This document shows positions 58,223-64,000 of a stretch of 64,000 bases of DNA, piece after piece; position 1 is the stretch's first letter, and each line of letters starts with the position of its first letter. Both the position numbers and the translations under genes were made by a program. The notes under the pieces are model-generated. The model ran no database searches, had not been told where the DNA came from, and saw only the letters and a program-made list of their open reading frames with translations. The stretch comes from Bradyrhizobium jicamae (GTDB taxonomy: Bacteria; Pseudomonadota; Alphaproteobacteria; Rhizobiales; Xanthobacteraceae): the NCBI RefSeq assembly GCF_018130215.1, contig NZ_JAFCKQ010000036.1, positions 1 through 64,000 on the forward strand. The letters run 5' to 3'.

Positions 58223-59224
58223 TCAGGCCAGCAGCGCTTTCCGCTTTCGCACCCGCTCGATGGACTGCGGCACCGCCGCCTGATCGAGGCTGCCGTCATC
58301 GAGCCGCTGTGCAACAGCCTCGGCGAGGCCGGCCATCTCCTGCTCCTGGTCGATGAGATTATTGCCGATGCAGACCATGTCCATGCCGGCGCCGATCGCC
58401 TGCAGGGCGGCAGCGGCAGTGCCGAGCGCCTTCTGCAGCCCCTGCATCTGCATGTCATCCGATATCAGGAGCGTCTCCGGCAGGCGGCGGCGGAGCCGCC
58501 CGATCGCCACCGGCGACAATGTCATCGGACGATGCGCGTCCCAGGGCGGGACAATGGCATGGCTGACCAGTACCGCATCGCCAAAAGTCTGCGGCGCCAT
58601 CGCGTAGAACAGTTCCTCCTGCTCCGGCCGCGGCGCTTCGGAGAGATCCATGAAGTCGAGATGCGAATCGACGCTTGCGCCGCCGATGCCCGGAAAGTGC
58701 TTCAGGCACAGCCCGACCCGCGCCTGCCGCGCCGCTGCATCGACGAGGCGCGCGTTGGCCTCGACCTCGCCGATATCGGCCGAATAGGACCGCTTGATCC
58801 TGCCGATATTCGGATTGTCGGGATTGTAATCGACATCGATGACCGGCGCGAAATTGTAGCGGATGCCGAGCCGGCGCAACTCGCCGTAGCTCGCGCTGAG
58901 GATCGCCTGCTTCTCGCCGGTCGCCAGGCGGTTGAAATCCCTGGCGCTCGGCAACGGCTGAAAGCCGAGGCCATCCTTGAGCCGGCGCACCAGCCCGCCC
59001 TCCTGATCGATGAAGACCAGCGGGCTCGATGGCAGCATCGCGATCTCGGCGCACAGCGACTGGACCTGCTCAGGCGAAGCGACGTTGTTGTCGTATTCGC
59101 TGTTACGGCAGGAATAGTCGAACAGGATCACCCCGCCGAGCCCGAAGCGCGCGGCAAAGTCCCTGAGCCACTGCGGAATGGCCTTGCCGTGGAAGCCGAG
59201 GATGAAGAGTTCGCCGACGGACAT
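58223..59224 (-). CDS. Glycoside hydrolase family 3 enzyme, NagZ-like
   Basis: 333-residue beta-N-acetylhexosaminidase-type protein. Pattern GGVILFDYSCRN ... VFIDQEGGLVRRLKDG ... NFAPVIDVDYNPDNPNIGRI ... CLKHFPGIGGASVDSHLDF gives the NagZ-like loop (KHFPG, with Asp-Ser-His at the end), and LLISDDMQMQGL holds the probable catalytic nucleophile Asp. No signal peptide, as with cytoplasmic NagZ that recycles peptidoglycan fragments. It has a spacing change in the KHFPGhGxxxxDSH motif (Ile for His), so substrate specificity may differ. Confidence 0.82.
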   Translation of the reverse strand: MSVGELFILGFHGKAIPQWLRDFAARFGLGGVILFDYSCRNSEYDNNVASPEQVQSLCAEIAMLPSSPLVFIDQEGGLVRRLKDGLGFQPLPSARDFNRLATGEKQAILSASYGELRRLGIRYNFAPVIDVDYNPDNPNIGRIKRSYSADIGEVEANARLVDAAARQARVGLCLKHFPGIGGASVDSHLDFMDLSEAPRPEQEELFYAMAPQTFGDAVLVSHAIVPPWDAHRPMTLSPVAIGRLRRRLPETLLISDDMQMQGLQKALGTAAAALQAIGAGMDMVCIGNNLIDQEQEMAGLAEAVAQRLDDGSLDQAAVPQSIERVRKRKALLA

Positions 59225-59411
59225 GGGCGCTGCGATCCGCTTGCTCGGGAATCAGGTGCCTCGCGGAACGGCATAGCACGGCGCGGCGGAGGTAAGAATA
59301 TGACGCAGCGCGTGGCCGCGGCTGCGTTCCCCGCGCTCACGTCACTATGTTAAGACAGCATCGCGCGCCGTCGCGAACACCAACACGAACAAGAACATCC
59401 GGAAACCGCCC

Positions 59412-61457
59412 ATGACAGCACCTTACGTCCCGCAAATGGCCCTTTACCGCCAATGGCTGAAGGAGCGGCGCGGGCTCAGCTTTGCGAATTTCGAGGCGAT
59501 GCGGCGCTGGTCGGTCACCGACATCGACGGCTTCTGGCAAAGCATCTGGGATTATTTTGGCCTCCGCTCGCCGACGCCGCACTCGGCGGTGCTCGCGAGT
59601 CGCAAGATGCCGGGTGCGGTTTGGTTTCCCGGCGCCTCGGTGAACTATGCGCGCCAGGTCTTCCGCCATGTCGAGCCGGCGCACGCCGCCGGCCTTCCGG
59701 CGCTGATCTCGAGCGGCGAAGACGGCAAGCTTGCCGAGACCAGCTGGCCCGAGCTCAAGCGCAAGGCCGCCGCGCTGGCGCTGGATCTGAAGGCCAAAGG
59801 CGTCAAGCCGGGCGATCGCGTCGCCGCCTACCTGCCGAACATTCCCGAGACCATCATCGCCTTTCTCGCGACCGCGAGCCTGGGTGCGATCTGGAGCCTC
59901 TGCGCGCCCGACATGGCGGCGCCCGCGGTTGTCGACCGCTTCAAGCAGATCGAGCCGAAGGTGCTGATTGCCTGCGACGCGGTGACCTATGCCGGCCGGC
60001 GGCATGACCGGCGTCCGGTGATCGAGGAATTGCGGCAGGCGCTGCCGACGGTCGAGCATGTCATCCTGCACGGCGACACGGCGGGGTCCGAGACCCGGCT
60101 CGCGTCCATCCTCGCCGGCCACAGCGCGGCAATCGACGCATTCGAGCCGGAATGGCTGCCGTTCGATCATCCGCTCTGGATCGTCTATTCCTCGGGCACG
60201 ACCGGCCTGCCGAAGCCGATCGTGCACAGTCATGGCGGCGTGATCGTCGTGTCGCTACCGCTCGCGACGCTGCACAACGACATCGGCTGCAGCTATCACG
60301 AGAATTCGTTCGGCGAACGCTTCCACTGGTACTCGTCGACGGGCTGGATCATGTGGAACTGCCAGGTCAACGGGCTGCTCGGCGGCACCACCTGCTGCAT
60401 CTTCGATGGCAGCCCCGGCGGCTCCAGGGACAAGCCGGACTGGACCACATTGTGGCGCTTCGTCTCTGACAGCAAGGCGACCTTCTTCGGTGCGGGCGCG
60501 GCGTTCTTCGCCAACTGCACCAAGGCCGGGATCGATCTCGCCGCTGTCGGCGATCTGTCGCAGCTGCGCACGCTCGGCTCGACCGGATCGCCGCTGAGCG
60601 CCGATACGCAGGCCTGGTTCAACGAGCATTTCGCGGCGCTCGCGACGCGCAACGGCAGCGCCGCTCAGGCCGACATGTGGTGGGCGAACATCTCCGGCGG
60701 CACCGATTTCGCGGGCGCCTTCATCGGCGGCAATCGCGAGCTGCCGCAGACGCCGGGCATCATGCAGTGCCGCCTGCTCGGATGTGCGGTGGAAGCCTTC
60801 GACGAGCAGGGCCGCGCCGTGATCGACGAGGTCGGCGAGCTCGTCTGCACCGAGCCGCTGCCTTCGATGCCGCTGCGCTTCTGGAACGATCCCGGCGACG
60901 CGCGCTATCGCTCGAGCTATTTCGAGACCTTTCCCGACAATTTCGATGGCAGCGGCCGCGGCCCGGTGTGGCGCCACGGCGACTGGCTCAAGATCAACCC
61001 CGACGGCTCCTGCGTGATCTACGGCCGCAGCGACGCCACCATCAACCGCCATGGCCTGCGCATGGGCACCAGCGAACTCTATTCGGCGATCGAGGCGCTG
61101 CCGGAGGTGCTCGACTCGCTCGTGGTCGACCTCGAATATCTCGGTCGCGACAGCTACATGCCGCTGTTCGTGGTGCTGCGCGAGGGCACAGCGCTTGACG
61201 ATGCGATGAAGGCGAGGATCAACAAGGCGGTCGAGGCAGGATTGTCGCGCCGCTTCCTGCCCAACGACATCTTCGTGGTCAAGGAAATCCCGCGCACGCT
61301 GTCCGGCAAGAAGCAGGAGCTGCCGATCAAGAAACTGCTGCTCGGCCACGCCGTCGAAAAGGTGATCAACAAGGACGCTATGGCCAATCCGGGATGCCTG
61401 GACTGGTATCTTGCTTTCGCGAAGGACTATCTGAGCAAGCGGGGCGGCGCGGCCTAG
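59412..61457 (+). CDS. acsA: Acetoacetyl-CoA synthetase
   Basis: 681-residue adenylate-forming ligase. The N-terminus (MTAPYVPQMALYRQWLKERRGLSFANFEAMRRWSVTDIDGFWQSIWDYF) and length match acetoacetate-CoA ligases, which make acetoacetyl-CoA from acetoacetate, for example when storage polyhydroxybutyrate is used. Motifs: VYSSGTTGLPKPIVHSHGG, YSSTGWIMWNCQVNGLL, GRSDATINRHGLRMGTSELYSAIEAL and the catalytic Lys in PRTLSGKKQELPIKKLL. The symbol is family-level. It is a single gene here. Confidence 0.88.
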   Translation: MTAPYVPQMALYRQWLKERRGLSFANFEAMRRWSVTDIDGFWQSIWDYFGLRSPTPHSAVLASRKMPGAVWFPGASVNYARQVFRHVEPAHAAGLPALISSGEDGKLAETSWPELKRKAAALALDLKAKGVKPGDRVAAYLPNIPETIIAFLATASLGAIWSLCAPDMAAPAVVDRFKQIEPKVLIACDAVTYAGRRHDRRPVIEELRQALPTVEHVILHGDTAGSETRLASILAGHSAAIDAFEPEWLPFDHPLWIVYSSGTTGLPKPIVHSHGGVIVVSLPLATLHNDIGCSYHENSFGERFHWYSSTGWIMWNCQVNGLLGGTTCCIFDGSPGGSRDKPDWTTLWRFVSDSKATFFGAGAAFFANCTKAGIDLAAVGDLSQLRTLGSTGSPLSADTQAWFNEHFAALATRNGSAAQADMWWANISGGTDFAGAFIGGNRELPQTPGIMQCRLLGCAVEAFDEQGRAVIDEVGELVCTEPLPSMPLRFWNDPGDARYRSSYFETFPDNFDGSGRGPVWRHGDWLKINPDGSCVIYGRSDATINRHGLRMGTSELYSAIEALPEVLDSLVVDLEYLGRDSYMPLFVVLREGTALDDAMKARINKAVEAGLSRRFLPNDIFVVKEIPRTLSGKKQELPIKKLLLGHAVEKVINKDAMANPGCLDWYLAFAKDYLSKRGGAA

Positions 61458-62384
61458 CTAGGATTTCCTGGCCGCGCGCCATGGCGGTGGGGACAGGCCG
61501 GCGCGCAGGGATTCCAGAAAAGCCTGCGTCCGTCGAGCCCGGCCGCTGCGGCCTGGGTTGAGCAAGGCAACGACGTCGGCCGGCGGCAGGTGATAGTTCG
61601 ACAGGGCGCGCACCAGCCGGCCAGCGCCAAGATCCTCTGCGACATCCCATTCCGATCGCACGATCAGGCCGCGATCGGCCAGGGCCCACGCCTTGACGAC
61701 ATCGCCGTCATTGCTCGACAGCATCGGTTCGATCCGGACGACCTCCGACGGCGATCTGGCCCGCTTGCGGGAGAATCGCCACAGCGTCACGTCCTCCTCG
61801 TTCTCGCGCAGTGCGATGCAATCGTGCTCGCGCAGATCCCGTGGCCTTGCCGGTACCCCTCGCTGCTTGAGATAGGCCGGAGAAGCGCACAGGAAGCGCT
61901 CGTTTGCGGCAAGACGCTGTAGCCGAAGCGCGGAATCCTTGAGCGTGCCGATGTGGATCATGATGTCCCAGGAGCCCGCGGCCGCCCGTCCGGGCCGGTC
62001 GGACAGCTCAAGCTCGACGGAGACACCGGGATGCCGCGACCGGAATGCAGCCACGGTCGGCGCGACATGGCGGCGTCCGAATCCGAGCGGCGCGAGAACC
62101 TTCAGATGGCCGGTGATGCTGCCGCGGCGCGCCTGCAGCGCCTCCGTCAGCTCGGCGGCCTCGTCGAGCAGCGCCCGGCCGCGCAACAGCAGCAATTCGC
62201 CCTCGTCGGTCAGCGTCAGCCGCCGCGGCGAACGGCTGACCAGCTGAACGCCGAGCCGCTGCTCGAGGCCTTGCAGCCGCTGCGACACCGCCGGCGGCGT
62301 CACGTCGAGCGCCCGCGCCGCAGCCGCCAGAGTGCTGGCCGCCGCGATCGCGACGAAGAAGCGGATGTCGTCGGTCGAGAGCAT
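61458..62384 (-). CDS. LysR-family transcriptional regulator
   Basis: 308-residue regulator starting MLSTDDIRFFVAIAAASTLAAAARALDVTPPAVSQRLQGLE, with the winged helix-turn-helix at about 15-45. Effector domain about 90-295 (GHLKVLAPLGFGRRHVAPTVAAFRSRHPGVSVELELSD ...). Divergent from the D-threonine aldolase-like gene, with an 18-bp palindrome overlapping its own start codon, so it likely represses itself and controls the aldolase. An upstream in-frame start is unsupported. Confidence 0.87.
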   Translation of the reverse strand: MLSTDDIRFFVAIAAASTLAAAARALDVTPPAVSQRLQGLEQRLGVQLVSRSPRRLTLTDEGELLLLRGRALLDEAAELTEALQARRGSITGHLKVLAPLGFGRRHVAPTVAAFRSRHPGVSVELELSDRPGRAAAGSWDIMIHIGTLKDSALRLQRLAANERFLCASPAYLKQRGVPARPRDLREHDCIALRENEEDVTLWRFSRKRARSPSEVVRIEPMLSSNDGDVVKAWALADRGLIVRSEWDVAEDLGAGRLVRALSNYHLPPADVVALLNPGRSGRARRTQAFLESLRAGLSPPPWRAARKS

Positions 62385-62400
62385 TAAGTTTGAACTTAAT
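62383..62400. promoter_or_regulatory. Perfect 18-bp palindrome at the LysR/aldolase divergent promoter
   Basis: ATTAAGTTTGAACTTAAT is palindromic with two central bases and eight-base arms. It overlaps the LysR ATG and lies 56 bp upstream of the divergent gene at 62456. It is a likely binding site of the LysR protein. Confidence 0.65.
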
Positions 62401-62455
62401 ATAGGAATGACGATCGGTAAATTGTGCTTAGCGCGAAAGCGGCTAGGCTGGAGGC

Positions 62456-63610
62456 ATGTCGCACGCTCCCGCAACGAAGCCATCCCTCGCCGGGATTGAA
62501 ACGCCCGGCCTCGTCCTCGACGAAGGCCGCATGCTCAACAACATCGCGCGCCTGAGAACGCGGCTGACGCAGCTTGGCGTCAGGCTCCGCCCGCATCTGA
62601 AGACCGCAAAATCAATTGAGGTCGCCCGCGCCGTGATGGAGGGTCCGGCCGGCCCCGCTGCGGTGTCGACCTTGCGCGAAGCCGAAGTCTTCACCGAGGC
62701 CGGCGTGCGGGACATCCTCTATGCCGTCGGCATCGCGCCGCAGAAGCTCGACCGCGTCGCCGCGCTGCGGCGGCGCGGCGTCGACCTGTGCATCGTGCTC
62801 GACAGCCTTGAACAGGCGACCGCAGTCACGGCAGCGGCGCGCACAACCGGCGACCGCATTCCCGTGCTGATCGAGATCGATTGCGACGGCCACCGCGCGG
62901 GCATCCGCGCGAGCGACCCGCTCCTGGTCGAGATCGGCCGCACGCTCCGCGCCGGCGGCGCGGAGCTGCGCGGCGTCATGACGCATGCCGGCGAGTCCTA
63001 CAGCTGCCGCGGCGCTGCCGCGCTCGAAGCGGCCGCCGAGGGCGAGCGTGCCGCCGCCGTGGCCTGCGCCGAGACGCTGCGATCAGCCGGGTTGCCCTGC
63101 CCGGTGGTCAGCGTCGGCTCCACGCCGACGGCGCATTTCGCGCGCCGACTCGACGGCGTCACCGAAGTGCGCGCCGGTGTCTTTGTGATGTTCGATCTTG
63201 TCATGGCCGGGATCGGGGTCTGCACGACCGACGACATCGCGCTCTCCGTGCTTGCGACCGTGACCGGCCATCGCGCCGACCGCGGCTGGACCTTCATCGA
63301 CGCCGGCTGGATGGCGCTGTCGCGCGACCGCGGGACCGCGCGGCAGGAGATCGACCAGGGGTATGGCCTGGTGTGCGACGTCGACGGTCGGCCTTATCCC
63401 GACCTGATCGTGGGCGAGACCAATCAGGAGCACGGCATCATCACCCGCCGCCCCGGCAGCGCGGCGCCACAGATGACGTTGCCGATTGGAACGCAGGTCA
63501 GGATCCTGCCGAACCACGCCTGCGCGACCGGAGCCCAGCATGACCGGTACCACGTCGTGACCGCCGGCTCCGGCGCAGTGAAGGAGTGGGAGCGGTTTCG
63601 CGGATGGTGA
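62456..63610 (+). CDS. D-threonine aldolase/D-serine dehydratase-like PLP enzyme
   Basis: 384-residue fold-type III enzyme with an alanine racemase-type N-terminal barrel. The PLP-binding Lys lies in RLRPHLKTAKS. The metal site is the C-terminal PNHACATGAQHDRYHVV (His and Cys that bind a divalent ion in D-threonine aldolase and D-serine dehydratase). Intermediate MTHAGESYSCRG and VSVGSTPTAHFA are typical. It probably splits or dehydrates a D-3-hydroxyamino acid. Divergent from a LysR regulator; a HAD-like gene follows by 18 bp. Confidence 0.85.
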   Translation: MSHAPATKPSLAGIETPGLVLDEGRMLNNIARLRTRLTQLGVRLRPHLKTAKSIEVARAVMEGPAGPAAVSTLREAEVFTEAGVRDILYAVGIAPQKLDRVAALRRRGVDLCIVLDSLEQATAVTAAARTTGDRIPVLIEIDCDGHRAGIRASDPLLVEIGRTLRAGGAELRGVMTHAGESYSCRGAAALEAAAEGERAAAVACAETLRSAGLPCPVVSVGSTPTAHFARRLDGVTEVRAGVFVMFDLVMAGIGVCTTDDIALSVLATVTGHRADRGWTFIDAGWMALSRDRGTARQEIDQGYGLVCDVDGRPYPDLIVGETNQEHGIITRRPGSAAPQMTLPIGTQVRILPNHACATGAQHDRYHVVTAGSGAVKEWERFRGW

Positions 63611-63628
63611 AAGGGGAGCACTGACGAC

Positions 63629-64000
63629 ATGAGTCGCGCCTATGATGCCGTACTGTTCGACCTGCTGACCGCATTGCTCGACAGCTGGACGCTCTGGAAC
63701 AAGGTCGCCGGATCCGACGACGCCGGATATCGCTGGCGCGCGGAGTACCTCAAGAACACCTACGCGACCGGGCGCTATCGTCCCTACGAGGAACTGGTCG
63801 GCGAGGCGGCGCGCAATGTCGGGCTGCCGTTCGACTGCGCCGACGAGCTTGCTGCGCGTTATACGGAGCTCGAACCCTGGCCCGAGGCCCGTGGCGTGCT
63901 GCAAACGCTGCACGAGGCGGGTGTCGCGCTCGGGGTCGTGACCAACTGCTCGGAACGGCTGGGCCGCATCGCCGCCGACCGCATCGGTATTCCCTTTGCG
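63629..64000 (+). CDS. HAD-like hydrolase, partial at window edge
   Basis: The frame starts MSRAYDAVLFDLLTALLDSWTLWNKVAG and runs open to the last base (124 codons seen). HAD motif I is DLLTA (the nucleophile Asp in FDLLTALLD, where DxDxT is usual), and motif II is VVTNCSER. The middle shows AEYLKNTYATGRYRPYEEL and PWPEARGVLQTLHEAGVALGV. Haloacid dehalogenase or phosphatase-type; the C-terminal motifs III and IV are outside. It lies 18 bp after the D-threonine aldolase-like gene, so it may be in its operon. Confidence 0.75.
   Translation, partial: MSRAYDAVLFDLLTALLDSWTLWNKVAGSDDAGYRWRAEYLKNTYATGRYRPYEELVGEAARNVGLPFDCADELAARYTELEPWPEARGVLQTLHEAGVALGVVTNCSERLGRIAADRIGIPFA

Overview
The window looks like a chromosomal segment of an alphaproteobacterium of the Bradyrhizobium/Nitrobacteraceae type. 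The basis is high GC, an alphaproteobacterial flagellar gene set (FlaF, FliX, a MotE-like protein, a DUF6468 protein), several orphan ABC_sub_bind-type substrate-binding proteins, and intergenic REP-like elements of the kind I recall from Bradyrhizobium and Rhodopseudomonas. The genus is inference from gene content and style; no rRNA or other marker is present.

Region 1 (1-12 kb) is accessory. It holds four orphan substrate-binding proteins (one with a large internal deletion), an amidase/TauE/lipocalin-like set, a small membrane protein upstream of LrgA-LrgB, a truncated FAD monooxygenase beside a LysR regulator, a small cupin, and repeat debris. Region 2 (12.1-16.6 kb) looks like an integrated or decayed mobile island. 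It contains a frameshifted conserved hypothetical, a gene broken by an in-frame amber codon, and an intact tightly packed module: ribbon-helix-helix protein, ParB-like protein, small excisionase-like protein, tyrosine recombinase.

Region 3 (16.8-24.8 kb) is a catabolic unit. A GntR/FCD repressor is divergent, across a repeat-rich operator, from a TRAP transporter (DctP and fused DctQM), an acyl-CoA synthetase, an AEC-family permease and a ThDP-dependent enzyme. This suggests uptake and CoA-dependent C-C cleavage of an organic acid. Region 4 (24.9-31.8 kb) carries fliL-fliM-DUF6468-motE on the minus strand, divergent from flgF-flgG-flgA-flgH. The shared intergenic region has a CtrA-like box and a sigma-54-like promoter. 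A second flagellar block (48.3-53.8 kb) carries fliX divergent from flgI-flgJ-flgN, then a FlaG-like gene, a hypothetical gene, flaF and a flagellin with a clear terminator. The fliX/flgI gap repeats the CtrA/sigma-54 pattern.

Region 5 (31.8-48.3 kb) is mixed. It includes a GrlR-like protein, a DUF427 protein next to a MOSC-flavodoxin reductase-ferredoxin fusion, a DUF2254 membrane protein, a cyclase-TolB-TPR regulator, a GDSL-like hydrolase, an ArsR/SRPBCC pair with repeated operators, a periplasmic-type beta-carbonic anhydrase, a hydratase/SDR pair with a divergent HxlR regulator, a DksA-type protein, and a second HxlR/NAD(P)-binding pair. Region 6 (54.3-64 kb) has tandem Crp/Fnr regulators, a LuxR-type regulator surrounded by a recurring CCGTA-N4-TACGG motif, small secreted or unknown proteins, a NagZ-like GH3 enzyme, acetoacetyl-CoA synthetase, and a LysR regulator divergent from a D-threonine aldolase-like enzyme. 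It ends in a HAD-like gene cut by the window edge.
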